From the NCBI GenBank assembly GCA_949296425.1, contig CASFPN010000015.1, positions 1 to 64,000 of the forward strand: DNA of 64,000 nucleotides. Reading direction: 5' to 3'. Under the pieces are notes generated by a model. It was not told the DNA's origin. It was given only the letters and a program-made list of their open reading frames with translations, and made no database searches. Below, one piece after another: positions 33,469 to 42,062 of this stretch (position 1 is the stretch's first letter; each line of letters starts with the position of its first letter). The position numbers were made by a program, and so were the translations under genes. This stretch comes from an uncultured bacterium (lineage in GTDB: Bacteria > Cyanobacteriota > Vampirovibrionia > Gastranaerophilales > Gastranaerophilaceae).

Positions 33469-33933
33469 TTATTTGCTTGTATTAATTCCTATTGAAAAAA
33501 TTTCTTTATTATCTTTAAAAGAACCACCAATACTTATATCAATTTCATCATATCGTTGAAATCCCAGATATATTCTCATGTGCATCTCATCGACATTCAT
33601 TCCTTCTCTAAACGGGAGCGGTTTTACTGACAATATGATTTCTTTTACTTTTTTATCATAGTAGTCATTTTGGAAGATGGCACCTTTCATACCTTTCATT
33701 TCTCCGTCACGGGTTAATATAAATTCATATTCTGCTCCCCAGCCGCGAAGACGAAACATTTTTTTTGAATCCAAGGCCTGTTTTAAGGCTTTGCCATAAT
33801 CTTCAAGATAACCCCAGTATATTGGGTTAGTTTCTTTCGTTACTTTTATTCCTGCACCGGTAGGAGGGAATTCCTCGCCTAAGACAGGAATTTGAAATAT
33901 TAATAATAGTAATATTAAAATTAATTTTTTCAT
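33469..33933 (-). CDS. Exported TonB-C-like protein
   Basis: 154 residues from ATG 33933. Signal peptide LILILLLLIFQIPVLG|EE. The mature part has WGAEYEFILTRDGEMKGMKG, DYYDKKVKEIILSVKPLPFR, the pattern of TonB C-terminal domains (A-x-Y-x-F, D-G, PLP). There is no TonB membrane helix-proline linker, so it is a freestanding periplasmic domain. It sits within the phage cassette with its own terminator and so is likely a moron or chromosomal insertion. Confidence 0.6.
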   Translation of the reverse strand: MKKLILILLLLIFQIPVLGEEFPPTGAGIKVTKETNPIYWGYLEDYGKALKQALDSKKMFRLRGWGAEYEFILTRDGEMKGMKGAIFQNDYYDKKVKEIILSVKPLPFREGMNVDEMHMRIYLGFQRYDEIDISIGGSFKDNKEIFSIGINTSK

Positions 33934-33991
33934 AATCATATTCTACTAAAAAAGTTTTATTTGTATATAGACTTTTTGCTATTTAAATCGA

Positions 33992-34014
33992 ATAGTGCCG
34001 CATAGCGGCACTAT
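33992..34014 (-). other. Hairpin over the portal-gene stop codon
   Basis: ATAGTGCCGC (33992-34001) and GCGGCACTAT (34005-34014), a perfect 10-base stem with an ATA loop. It overlaps the stop codon at 34011-34013. The flank on the minus strand is only weakly T-rich, so it may be a terminator or an RNA-stability element. Confidence 0.55.
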
Positions 34015-35675
34015 GACTTGTTATTTTCAAGCAAAAAATTGTTTGAATTTTCTACTCCATACTGTTCAAGAACAAATTTGAAGCATTCGAGCCAATCAAT
34101 TTTTTCTTCAACTTCAGGCACTTGAGCAAATGAACTTACAATTTCAAAAAGTTCTTTCAATTTTGCCTTGCGTTCAAATGTTGCCTTACGATCCCCGTAC
34201 CTGTAAACATAATCAGCATTTCTAATCTCATCTGTTATCTCCAGAAAACTTGTTTTTCCGCGGTCATTTACGCCGATAATTTCAGTTCCGAGTTTAAAAT
34301 AAGAGATAATCTCGGCTGTTTTTTCGACCATAGGAACTATAATCTTCCTGTTTATTGCATCCAGTATCATATTCAAACGAGCTTCCTGCCCGCTAACCGA
34401 ATAATTAAGTTCCGTTGCGGTACGCTGTGCCGTCTGAATATTTCCTGCCATATTCTTGAAAATACCTGTCGCACTTTCAATTGTTGATTTAAAATAATTT
34501 AAGAAGTCCCAGCCGACCATTGCTTTGTCAAATGACAAAGGAGTCGGTGAAGCCGGCATTAATGCAGCATCATACTCTATAATTTTACCGGGTTTTACAT
34601 CCTGCTGTCCCTTAAAGCAGCCCTTTGGAGCAAGGTACGGAGGGTTCATCATCAAGGCAAGCGCATCAACCTGCTTATTCATTATTGTTGATGCAAGGTT
34701 ATTCAAAATAAGCGCAACTCTCAACGGTGAAATGCCGCGCCTTGTATATGGTGATTCAATTATATTTGCATGAATAAACGGATTCATCACAAACGGATTG
34801 CTTTCAAATCTTATTATTTCCCTTCTTGCAGCAACAACAATGAGCCAGTTTTTCAATAATTTTCCGTTTGAAAGTTCAATATCTCCCCAGTATTCCAAAA
34901 TTTCTACCTTTTTGCCCTCAACCGCTCCGTCATTATCATCGTTATTAGGGTATTTTTTACCGGCCACCACTCCTTTCAATACTTCCAGTTTTGTATCATC
35001 AAGCAGGTTGTTTGCTTTGTCCGCAAACAATTCATCTATTGTTGAATAAGTACGGTAAATCTTTGCACACTTATCCCAGTTGTCAAGATTATATTTGTCA
35101 AACACAAAATCTTCGGATTTTATATGTCTCACTTTCGGATTGTCATAAACAACTTTTTCATCTATTACAAATCTCTTTGTATCAGGATTTAAAATTTCTT
35201 CTTCAATTGTTTTAGGGCGTCGTACTGATTTTATTTTTGTTTCCCAACCTACAAAAAGCGTACTTTCACCTGTTTCTACGATACTGTCAATAACTTTTTC
35301 AATTTCATTTTCAATCTTCATATTTTCAAAAGTATTAACAAGCATTGCCTTTTGTTTATTCGCAAAGCCTTGTGTTGTCGGGGTTGTACCTGTTACATCA
35401 AACATTGCATCCGGATGTGAATACAAATTTTGACTGATATGAGATTTTAAAGTCTGAGCAAGTTCATAAATATCGGGGAGTTCAATTTTATTGTCCCAAC
35501 CGTTAATTTTAGGGATATCAGAACTGTAAACAGCATCCCTGACAAGTTTTATATCTGATAATTGTGAACTTCTCTGTTCATTAAAACGATCATATTTTTC
35601 CGTTATGTTTCCCAGTAAAAAACTTTCTTCCACATCAGAAAGCTTCTGTGTTAAATCTTCTGTTTCAATTTTCAT
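34011..35675 (-). CDS. Phage portal protein
   Basis: 554 residues. The order of segments fits a podoviral portal: an N-terminal helical part (LLGNITEKYDRFNEQRSSQL), DIYELAQTLKSHISQNLY, a beta-rich stem/wing (YDNPKVRHIKSEDFVFD; VEILEYWGDIELSNGK), then NPFIHANIIESPYTRRGISP and a crown-side helical region with IMNKQVDALALMMNPPYLAP. Twelve copies would form the DNA channel at one capsid vertex and dock TerL. It is the longest gene of the cassette. No sign of truncation. Confidence 0.85.
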   Translation of the reverse strand: MKIETEDLTQKLSDVEESFLLGNITEKYDRFNEQRSSQLSDIKLVRDAVYSSDIPKINGWDNKIELPDIYELAQTLKSHISQNLYSHPDAMFDVTGTTPTTQGFANKQKAMLVNTFENMKIENEIEKVIDSIVETGESTLFVGWETKIKSVRRPKTIEEEILNPDTKRFVIDEKVVYDNPKVRHIKSEDFVFDKYNLDNWDKCAKIYRTYSTIDELFADKANNLLDDTKLEVLKGVVAGKKYPNNDDNDGAVEGKKVEILEYWGDIELSNGKLLKNWLIVVAARREIIRFESNPFVMNPFIHANIIESPYTRRGISPLRVALILNNLASTIMNKQVDALALMMNPPYLAPKGCFKGQQDVKPGKIIEYDAALMPASPTPLSFDKAMVGWDFLNYFKSTIESATGIFKNMAGNIQTAQRTATELNYSVSGQEARLNMILDAINRKIIVPMVEKTAEIISYFKLGTEIIGVNDRGKTSFLEITDEIRNADYVYRYGDRKATFERKAKLKELFEIVSSFAQVPEVEEKIDWLECFKFVLEQYGVENSNNFLLENNKS

Positions 35676-35807
35676 TTTTTTACCCTTTCTATTTTTTAAG
35701 AAATTTAAAAGCCCAGTAGGTCAAGCCTGTTAGAATATAGTTAGGAGAGTAGAGCTGTCTATCTTCTTATAACTTGGGCTGCCTTCTGGATTTTTGTTCT
35801 TTTCGTT

Positions 35808-36302
35808 TTATTTGTTAAACACTGAATACACTTCTATATCCTGCAGTTTACCTTTTCTTATTGTCTCATTTTTTAATAATGCTTCTTTCTCAAAGCCTGC
35901 TGATTTCAAAAGTGTTTTTACTCGAAAATTCTCAGGATAGACAAGTGCTTTTATTTTTACAAAATTGTATTTTTTAAAGCAGTATCCGAAAAATAATTTT
36001 GCACAATACTTTGTGTAACCGCCCCAAAAACGCTTATCAAAACAGGTTGTAACTTCTGCACTGTGCAGCCTTTCATTGCCGCCTATAATATTATCAAGAT
36101 AAACAAATCCGCTGACACAATCATTTTCTACAAAAACATAGAAAAAAGGCTGTGTTCTTAATACAAGATTATAAAAATATTCATAAGCCGATAAACCGTT
36201 TAAAGCATAATCATCATCCAAAAATTTTGAATACTTTGTATATAAAAATAAAGCCTGCTCAAAATATGCAGGTTTTACAAAAGGCGATACAAGCTCTGTC
36301 AT
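35808..36302 (-). CDS. GNAT-family N-acetyltransferase in the phage cassette
   Basis: 164 residues. FYVFVENDCVSGFVYLDNI near 53-71 (beta 2-4), RLHSAEVTTCFDKRFWGGYTK near 77-97, then FKKYNFVKIKALVYPENFR and LLKSAGFEKEALLKNE, the usual GNAT C-terminal half. The acetyl-CoA loop (usual R-x-x-G-x-G) is replaced by RFWGGYTK, a form seen in phage GNATs. Substrate unknown; protein or nucleotide modification is possible. It is one base from the following gene, so cotranscribed. Confidence 0.75.
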   Translation of the reverse strand: MTELVSPFVKPAYFEQALFLYTKYSKFLDDDYALNGLSAYEYFYNLVLRTQPFFYVFVENDCVSGFVYLDNIIGGNERLHSAEVTTCFDKRFWGGYTKYCAKLFFGYCFKKYNFVKIKALVYPENFRVKTLLKSAGFEKEALLKNETIRKGKLQDIEVYSVFNK

Positions 36303-36653
36303 TTAAAATACTGCTTTCTCAAATTTTATATAGCAGTCATCGGTTGTAAACACATCCAATTCCCCTTGAAGCATCTTTTTTCTTATTATATCCTGTATTC
36401 CGATATAAGCATCCGCTTGGATTCCGTTTATATATGTTTCACACTTTGTATTTCTGTTAAAGCAACGGAAAACAGAATTTTTAGAAAAAATTTTGTCCTT
36501 CGGAACATCTTTTATATTTGTATATTCAATTTTTTTTGGTTTTTCTTTTGCTTTTTTAAAATCTTCCATAAATTCTTTTTCAATACGCATCTTTATCAAT
36601 TCATCCAGAGATGCATTATTCAATAATATTTCTTCCGCATCATTATTTTTCAT
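36303..36653 (-). CDS. Hypothetical protein between TerS and GNAT
   Basis: 116 residues from ATG 36653, chosen by AAGGAGA upstream. It is charged (LDELIKMRIEKEFMEDFKKA; KEKPKKIEYTNIKDVPKDK) with CFNRNTKCETYINGIQADAY near the middle; no membrane segment. Begins 20 bases inside the 3' end of TerS in another frame, so the pair is coupled. Family not recognised. Confidence 0.55.
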   Translation of the reverse strand: MKNNDAEEILLNNASLDELIKMRIEKEFMEDFKKAKEKPKKIEYTNIKDVPKDKIFSKNSVFRCFNRNTKCETYINGIQADAYIGIQDIIRKKMLQGELDVFTTDDCYIKFEKAVF

Positions 36654-36672
36654 AAAAAATTTCTCCTTTTTA

Positions 36673-37107
36673 TTAAATTTTGCTGTCATCAAGATTGGAA
36701 ATAGTTATAATTTTGGCTTGTTTATGCTCCTCTTCATCTTGATTTGCAGTAAATCCCAGATATTTACAAAGGCTTTCTAGCGCTTTCAAGCCTGCTGATG
36801 TATCTCTCAATTTCTTTTTGCCTGTGGCATATCCTTCTTTATCCAGAACATCTTCTTCTTCCAGTGAAAATTCCGCTATTTGAAGCAATTTTTGTATAAC
36901 ATAGCCCTTATTTACTCTTAATGAAGCTATCTGTTTTTTTAACTGATATTTAATTTCGTGAATAACAGAATCTTTTGAAAGAAGTTCTGTTGCAATTGCT
37001 TTTAAATCTTTTGATTTATACCCTGCTTTTTGAGCTGAAAGCTCGCCATTGAGGGATTTTATATATTCTAAAACAAATTTTTTTTGCTGATTGGTTAATT
37101 GTTTCAT
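36673..37107 (-). CDS. Phage terminase small subunit
   Basis: 144 residues. KQLTNQQKKFVLEYIKSLNG, ELSAQKAGYKSKDLKAIATE and LLSKDSVIHEIKYQLKKQ form the helix-turn-helix DNA-binding start of Terminase_2 proteins; the C-terminal part (TSAGLKALESLCKYLGF) is the usual oligomerisation helix. It recognises the packaging site and loads TerL. In this cassette TerS and TerL are separated by about 5 kb with portal between, an unusual order. Confidence 0.85.
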   Translation of the reverse strand: MKQLTNQQKKFVLEYIKSLNGELSAQKAGYKSKDLKAIATELLSKDSVIHEIKYQLKKQIASLRVNKGYVIQKLLQIAEFSLEEEDVLDKEGYATGKKKLRDTSAGLKALESLCKYLGFTANQDEEEHKQAKIITISNLDDSKI

Positions 37108-37159
37108 GGTCTTTTAAATTTGTTTAATTATGTACTTTCGTTACAAATCTTCGTATAAT

Positions 37160-37188
37160 TTGTAATTTTTGAAAAAAAATTGTATAAT
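37160..37188 (+). promoter_or_regulatory. Plus-strand promoter inside the phage cassette
   Basis: TTGTAA (37160-37165), 17 bases, TATAAT (37183-37188). It points against all phage genes, toward the small ORF at 37239. Confidence 0.55.
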
Positions 37189-37238
37189 AAACATGCTATT
37201 TATATTTCGGCTAGTGTAAATCTTAACAGGAGGGGAAA

Positions 37239-37340
37239 ATGAATTTTAAACTTCCTGTTTTTTTTGTGTGCTACGCACGTAAATATGTCAAGTTTTGCAT
37301 AAATTCGTCAAACATGGCGGCTAAAAAAGTAAAGGTATGA
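37239..37340 (+). CDS. 33-residue leader-like ORF with T8 tract
   Basis: ATG 37239 follows AGGAGGGG by three to four bases, one of the strongest ribosome-binding sites here. It reads MNFKLPVFFVCYARK and ends at TGA 37340. Codons 7-9 lie in a T8 run (37258-37265), directly followed by GTGCTACGCACGTA, which is also found before two prepilin signals. It may be the remains of a leader of the same type whose prepilin gene was lost, or a true small peptide. No prepilin frame follows; the next gene is on the other strand. Confidence 0.4.
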   Translation: MNFKLPVFFVCYARKYVKFCINSSNMAAKKVKV

Positions 37341-37445
37341 GCGTAGCGAAAGACGAACGACAATCAACGGAAACGTTGAGTTTTCAGTGTCGTTGTGAGC
37401 GGTACCGTTTAACGCGAACGGCAATGCTGCGCACGCAGCGCTTTG

Positions 37446-38084
37446 TTACCTTCTAAACATCCTCACAGACGGCACATCGTCAACACTTGCCGATATTCTT
37501 GAACGTAAATTCATCAATGCTTCTTTATACATACTGTACCAGTAGCTGAAACGTACATGCTCCGGATTACCTTTTAATTTCATACAGGAGCCGTACACAA
37601 TAATAGGTTCTACATAAGGTTCAGGTATCAAGGAGCAATCTTCTTCATTTTCCAACGAAAATTTTTCTTGTCCCTGAGCATTCGATGCACAATTTTTTGT
37701 ATAGTATATGATTTCTAAAGTTTTGTCCGAATTAAAAATCGGAAACAAAATCTTATCATTAAACAAACTATACGTATTTTGAGGTTGAGAATTAACAAAA
37801 AATCTTTCAAAATCCTGATAATATTCAAATTTAACTCCGTCTGCAATTATTGCTTCTATTCTTCCTTCAATTGTATTTTGTATTTCTGCGGTTGTTGCCG
37901 GCAGGGTAATTTCTTTCTTTCGAATTAAAAAATTCCACTTTTCAGAACCGCACACATCTGTGTTTACTATATTTATAATATTCTTTAATTTTTTATGATC
38001 ATTCTTTGTTAATTCGGAAAATGTATTAACCTGTTTGTAATTCAATTCCACAAGACATTTATTTATAAGTTCCAAATAATTCAT
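37446..38084 (-). CDS. Putative head-tail adaptor protein
   Basis: 212 residues. MNYLELINKCLVELNYKQVN, then DVCGSEKWNFLIRKKEITLP and QNTIEGRIEAIIADGVKFEY followed by a beta-rich core and the C-terminal helix (YWYSMYKEALMNLRS). This length and pattern (N-terminal helix, S-x-W-x-F-L, beta domain, helix) is typical of podoviral adaptor proteins that attach to the portal. Coding for it next to coat and scaffold fits. Named by context and layout, not by a diagnostic motif. Confidence 0.65.
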   Translation of the reverse strand: MNYLELINKCLVELNYKQVNTFSELTKNDHKKLKNIINIVNTDVCGSEKWNFLIRKKEITLPATTAEIQNTIEGRIEAIIADGVKFEYYQDFERFFVNSQPQNTYSLFNDKILFPIFNSDKTLEIIYYTKNCASNAQGQEKFSLENEEDCSLIPEPYVEPIIVYGSCMKLKGNPEHVRFSYWYSMYKEALMNLRSRISASVDDVPSVRMFRR

Positions 38085-38108
38085 AAATTTCCTTTCGTAT
38101 AAATCCTA

Positions 38109-38143
38109 AAGGGAAACAGCCTTAAACAAGACTGTTTTCCCTT
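38109..38143 (-). terminator. Terminator-like hairpin between the 38165 gene and the adaptor gene
   Basis: AAGGGAAACAG (38109-38119) and CTGTTTTCCCTT (38132-38143) pair with one bulge. The T run on the minus strand is weak, so read-through into the adaptor gene is likely. Confidence 0.45.
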
Positions 38144-38164
38144 AAAAGATTTTTTGATTTTTTG

Positions 38165-38812
38165 CTATTTTATTAGACCTTTCCTTAGCTGATCCATAAT
38201 CATACGTTCGTATTTAGCAAATTCTGCACCACTCATTTTGCCGATTTGTTCACGGGTAAAAACCAAATCCTTATTGCCGTCAGAAACTGAATTTTGTGCA
38301 TAGGCACGCAATTTTTGTTTGGCGGCTTCATTTTCGCTGTTTAATGTTTTTTCGTGATCTTTTTCTCTCAAGTATCTTTCTATTGCGGTATTTTCAATTT
38401 TTTCCACAAGAGCGGATATTTTAGAGAGTTCATCCTCATCAAATACGGCATTTGCATTTTTCAAATAATCAAATACGTCAACTCTTCCATCTCTGTTAAA
38501 GAACTCAGGCATAACATCTATACTCTGAACATTCTCAACTGCTGGCTGAATTTGTTGGGCATTAACAGGAGTCTGACTATTCTGTTGACTTAATGTATAC
38601 TTTTCAAACGCCTTTTTAGTTACATAATTCATTAAATTTTGTCCTTGTTCTTGCGTCATTACACCTGTTTGCACAAGGTTTTCGATTAATTGAATATCAT
38701 TTAAAGCCATTTGTTTTACTGATTGTACATCTTTTGACAAAGGCTGGTTTGCAGCTGCCGATGTTTGATTCCCGGCAGAGGATAAAAATTTTTCATTATT
38801 TATTGAATTCAT
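38165..38812 (-). CDS. Putative scaffold protein with T-R-E-Q-I module
   Basis: 215 residues, Gln/Asn/Ala-rich and helical, no Cys. Segments: LVQTGVMTQEQGQNLMNYV near 46-64, an Asn/Gln/Pro linker, LSKISALVEKIENTAIERYL near 132-152, and the C-terminal FTREQIGKMSGAEFAKYER. Position just upstream of the coat gene product in transcription order is reversed (coat is transcribed before it), yet composition is that of a phage scaffold or internal protein. The C-terminal module recurs in the proteins at 31540 and 32740. It overlaps the next gene by four bases. Confidence 0.6.
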   Translation of the reverse strand: MNSINNEKFLSSAGNQTSAAANQPLSKDVQSVKQMALNDIQLIENLVQTGVMTQEQGQNLMNYVTKKAFEKYTLSQQNSQTPVNAQQIQPAVENVQSIDVMPEFFNRDGRVDVFDYLKNANAVFDEDELSKISALVEKIENTAIERYLREKDHEKTLNSENEAAKQKLRAYAQNSVSDGNKDLVFTREQIGKMSGAEFAKYERMIMDQLRKGLIK

Positions 38813-39045
38813 AGTACCTCACTTTTCATATATTCAACCGCAAATTCAACAGCGTCATCAATAAATGAGGATAACAGCATTGAAATAAGCGGTTTTAAAG
38901 GAGCAAACACAGGAATATGGCTTACGATATATTTAATTGCCATATCTTTTTTCTGCTGGCCCTTCTGGCTGCCTAAAGCATCTTCTGCCTTAACAACAGC
39001 AGTTTTTGCAAGCTCCTTTATAGTGTCTTTTAATTTATCAAACAT
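38809..39045 (-). CDS. Small helical protein between coat and scaffold
   Basis: 78 residues: MFDKLKDTIKELAKTAVVKA, then HIPVFAPLKPLISMLLSSFI (weakly hydrophobic, perhaps peripheral membrane) and AVEFAVEYMKSEVL. Overlaps the 38165 gene by four bases (coupled). No family recognised. Confidence 0.5.
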   Translation of the reverse strand: MFDKLKDTIKELAKTAVVKAEDALGSQKGQQKKDMAIKYIVSHIPVFAPLKPLISMLLSSFIDDAVEFAVEYMKSEVL

Positions 39046-39069
39046 AATTTACCTCTTTATTTTTAAATA

Positions 39070-39102
39070 ATGCACCTCCGGAATAATTTACCGGAGATGC
39101 AT
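39070..39102 (-). terminator. Hairpin after the coat gene
   Basis: ATGCACCTCCGG (39070-39081) and CCGGAGATGCAT (39091-39102) pair with one bulged base around AATAATTTA. On the minus strand it is followed by TATTTAAAA. Placed 27 bases after the coat stop codon, it could lower transcription of the downstream genes relative to coat. Confidence 0.6.
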
Positions 39103-39128
39103 TCGGGGTATAAATGAACAATCAGTCG

Positions 39129-39998
39129 CTAAGAAGCTGACGGTGCTGTAACTACCATTTTAGCTAATGCGTTTGGCTGAACGACTTTTGCTCCGTAAAG
39201 ATATAGACCTCTAACAAGATCTGAGAAGCTGCTTTGATCTCTCAAACTTTCAATTTTAGCCAATTGAGATGCAAAAGTAATAGCTTCGTTTGTACCTGCA
39301 AGAACATAGTACTTATTTGAAACAGCAGTTAAATTTGTGCTTACAAGAACATCCATGCCTGCGATTCTTCCGATTGCACCTTCTCTTAAAGTTTTATCAG
39401 CAACATTGTGAGCACTGATAAATTCTGAACTCTGAAGCAGGTAGGATTCAATCGTCGGGTTAATAACAACCCAGGGTCTTACACCTGCGGATACTGCATC
39501 GGAATTTTTCAAACGCAAGGCAAGATCTACAAATTTTGAATAAATTGTTGTTTTGTCAAGAGAAATTGCTGAAGATTCAGTTCCGACTGTATTTGCTGAC
39601 GGAACACTTGAGTGCAGAGAAAGCAGATAAGCATCTTGAACTTCTTCAATAGCTTTTTTAGCATTTCTCAAATGGGCTTCCATAATATCTGTATTTGACT
39701 GAACCTGCGCAACATCATTAATTTTAAATGCAAAGAATTTTTTCTGATCAATTACAAGATCTGTAGAGGTAGGTGTTAATTCTTTGTATTCAAGAGTATC
39801 TGTACCCAGAGTTGAAATTGTTACGTCTGCAGGCTGAATAATTTTAACTTTATCACCCTGATTTTTAATTTCTCCTTCCCAGTTTCTGTTTACACATTGG
39901 AGCATAACACATTCTTTGGTCAGCATGTTGTTTAACTTCTGGCTCCAAATTTCCGGAATAAATACGGAATAAGCGTTAGTTGATGTTTGTGATGCCAT
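39129..39998 (-). CDS. Phage major capsid (coat) protein, P22 coat-like
   Basis: 289 residues. It starts SVFIPEIWSQKLNNMLTKEC, then GDKVKIIQPADVTISTLG and LTPTSTDLVIDQKKFFAFKI (first beta hairpin and E-loop region), a spine helix (AHLRNAKKAIEEVQDAYLL), RPWVVINPTIESYLLQSSEF and AGMDVLVSTNLTAVSNKYYV (A-domain), and ends in LYLYGAKVVQPNALAKMVV. This is the HK97 fold as used in P22-coat/gp5-family proteins. Not truncated. GAAAGGAAA precedes the ATG. Confidence 0.85.
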   Translation of the reverse strand: MASQTSTNAYSVFIPEIWSQKLNNMLTKECVMLQCVNRNWEGEIKNQGDKVKIIQPADVTISTLGTDTLEYKELTPTSTDLVIDQKKFFAFKINDVAQVQSNTDIMEAHLRNAKKAIEEVQDAYLLSLHSSVPSANTVGTESSAISLDKTTIYSKFVDLALRLKNSDAVSAGVRPWVVINPTIESYLLQSSEFISAHNVADKTLREGAIGRIAGMDVLVSTNLTAVSNKYYVLAGTNEAITFASQLAKIESLRDQSSFSDLVRGLYLYGAKVVQPNALAKMVVTAPSAS

Positions 39999-40058
39999 TT
40001 TTGTTTCCTTTCTTTTTTGTTAATTGGTGTAAATATGAGTAGTGCAAATATTCAAAAA

Positions 40059-41567
40059 TTAATCGTCATTATAAATTTCTCTGAATTGAAGTCCTATAAT
40101 TGCACAGGACTGTCCTGAATTTTTTCCTGATACACAAAGCTGAATAGAATAGTTAGACTCGGAAATCTCAGCTTTTTCAAGAGTATCTTTATTAACAGGC
40201 CAAACCGGATAATTTTCATTATCTTTTGCCCAGTGACAGGGGAGATTATCGGAAGTTGTATCATCTGCCCATAGCAAATGTTCCGGGTGAACTGAATAAA
40301 TTCTTTCAGAATCATCTGACATCTCACTGTCATAATCTTTATAAACGGAAAAGTTAAAATCATTATCATTTTCCGTATCAAGAAGAAAATAAAATTCATC
40401 AATCATTTTCCTGTGATGCGGATTTGAAATAGCAAGAAACGGGGATTTCCACATAAATTTAATAACCTGACCGTTAAAGGTTGTTCCGAAATCTTCTCTG
40501 TAAATCTTTCCCTCTTCATCAGCAGTATAAACGTTACCTTCATACATACAGGCTGTAACAATATTTTGTGGCACAACTCGCTTATACCAGGCTTTATTTA
40601 CATAATCATTTATCCAGATTGTATGAAAATAATCATCATCTGCATAGGGAAAGAAAAACCACATCTGGCTTTTTGCTTCATAATGAAGACAGATTGTATT
40701 TTCTAATTTACCGAAAAGAGAAAATTCTTCTTTTATTTTTAATGAAATCTCGCTTCCAAGCTGAATTTGGTTTAATTCTCCGACTTGTTCAAGTGCAAAA
40801 ATGCCGTTGCTCAAAAAATACTGTTTATTTTCAACATTAACTATAGCATTTGGTGCAACAGCACCTTTATTGGCAAAAAGAGTAATCGCAAAATCATCGG
40901 GGCTGGTTCCGGTCAGAAGATAAACACTATCTTTTTTATAAATCGCAAGATAGTCTTTATACATTTTTAAGGCAGTAATAGAGCCTGTATCCGTGTGAAA
41001 CTCATTAATATATCCTGCATCATTTTCACTTGTAAAATCATTATACGTTCCGAGCGCAGAATAATAAATTGTCGCATCTTTAGCAGCCCAGACCCTGCCT
41101 TTATAAACAGCAAGAACAGCTCCGGTTAAAGTATTATCGGACAAATCTTTTAAATTACAATCAACAATATCGTATGAAGCGTTATTTTTAATATAAAATA
41201 ACCCGTCACTTTCACTCATAATGAGAATACCGTTTAAAAAATTTAAAAAAACCGGTTTAACACCCGTCAAAGTTTTGGAAATCAGGGTAGTATCAGCAGA
41301 AATATTATCATAAATATAAATTTTACCCGATACTGTTGTTATAACGAGTTTATTTTTATCATACGCCGACAATTCCGCAAGACCCGTAATTTTTTCATTT
41401 ACGGTTGTTAACAAAGTATTGCCAAGCTGTCTTATAATTCCTCTGTTTTGGAATATTTCAACGTTTTCGGAATCTGACCAGTAAATTTTTTTTGTATCAA
41501 GACCTAACTCAGTTTTGGTCAAAGATTGATTTATACCGCCTGCTAAGTTATAATAAGAAACTTCCAT
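40059..41567 (-). CDS. P22 gp10-like tail-stabilisation protein (beta-propeller)
   Basis: 502 residues. YYNLAGGINQSLTKTELGLD at the start, then repeated beta blades (TGLAELSAYDKNKLVITTVS; PVFLNFLNGILIMSESDGLF; GAVLAVYKGRVWAAKDATIY; ITALKMYKDYLAIYKKDSVYLLTG), then a second domain with HTIWINDYVNKAWYKRVVP. This seven-blade-like layout is that of podoviral gp10-type head completion/tail proteins. It would form the short tail hub beneath the adaptor. Called by repeats and location. Confidence 0.65.
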   Translation of the reverse strand: MEVSYYNLAGGINQSLTKTELGLDTKKIYWSDSENVEIFQNRGIIRQLGNTLLTTVNEKITGLAELSAYDKNKLVITTVSGKIYIYDNISADTTLISKTLTGVKPVFLNFLNGILIMSESDGLFYIKNNASYDIVDCNLKDLSDNTLTGAVLAVYKGRVWAAKDATIYYSALGTYNDFTSENDAGYINEFHTDTGSITALKMYKDYLAIYKKDSVYLLTGTSPDDFAITLFANKGAVAPNAIVNVENKQYFLSNGIFALEQVGELNQIQLGSEISLKIKEEFSLFGKLENTICLHYEAKSQMWFFFPYADDDYFHTIWINDYVNKAWYKRVVPQNIVTACMYEGNVYTADEEGKIYREDFGTTFNGQVIKFMWKSPFLAISNPHHRKMIDEFYFLLDTENDNDFNFSVYKDYDSEMSDDSERIYSVHPEHLLWADDTTSDNLPCHWAKDNENYPVWPVNKDTLEKAEISESNYSIQLCVSGKNSGQSCAIIGLQFREIYNDD

Positions 41568-41570
41568 ATT

Positions 41571-42062
41571 TTATACTCCCTTTAATTTGTACCACTTGAT
41601 TTTTGAACGAATAAAACTTCCGACTTCGTCTTTTGACACCCATGGATATGGAGGAAGATAAATAATATCAATTTTTCCCGCTGATGTGGTTTTAGGATTT
41701 TTTACTCCGAACTCGTAATGTGTCATAACATTTTGTACAGTTATTGGAATGTTATACTTTTCACAAAGTGATGCACAAAAATCCATTGCACTTTCAAATT
41801 GTTTTTTCAGAATCGGATAATTCCCGACAGAAGTCTTATTTTTAAACCCTGCCATAGCACAAATTGCAACACCTATGCTTCCGGTATTTCCGCCTCCTGT
41901 ATGCGCTGCATATTTGCCTATTTTGCATATTTCATTGTCTTCCGGCTTAAATTTCCCGTTATGAATAAGTCCGTCTTTATCTACTAAAAAATGATAATGT
42001 TCTTTTTCAAAATCAGTCGGATAATATCCTCCCGCACTCCAATGTATTATTATTCTTTTCAT
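41571..42062 (-). CDS. N-acetylmuramoyl-L-alanine amidase (endolysin)
   Basis: 163 residues. RIIIHWSAGGYYPTDFEKEH near 3-22 has the first zinc His 7; HYHFLVDKDGLIHNGKF, AAHTGGGNTGSIGVAICAMA near 53-72 has the His of the second site; VMTHYEFGVKNPKTTSAGKID near 113 has the third (H115) and the K of the catalytic site. This is the Amidase_2 / T7 lysozyme fold which cuts between MurNAc and peptide. No signal peptide, so a holin or other route would be needed. It is read 50 bases into the 3' end of the HTH gene. Confidence 0.9.
   Translation of the reverse strand: MKRIIIHWSAGGYYPTDFEKEHYHFLVDKDGLIHNGKFKPEDNEICKIGKYAAHTGGGNTGSIGVAICAMAGFKNKTSVGNYPILKKQFESAMDFCASLCEKYNIPITVQNVMTHYEFGVKNPKTTSAGKIDIIYLPPYPWVSKDEVGSFIRSKIKWYKLKGV

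Larger units (their letters stand above)
37108..37445. other. Repeat-rich spacer inside the phage cassette
   Basis: 338 bases between TerS and the adaptor gene. It holds a plus-strand promoter and small ORF (below), a copy of GTGCTACGCACGTA (37268-37281), CAACG-GAAA-CGTTG (near 37358-37371), and inverted arms ACGACA/TGTCGT around it. The block 37380-37445 with GTCGTTGTGAGCGG resembles CATTGCGAGCGA-type dispersed repeats. No phage gene is seen. Confidence 0.5.

Noticed and set aside
37340-37445. Possible CRISPR-like or regulatory RNA region
   Set aside because: Only one copy of each short inverted repeat is present, no regular repeat-spacer pattern and no cas genes; it looks like dispersed intergenic repeats.
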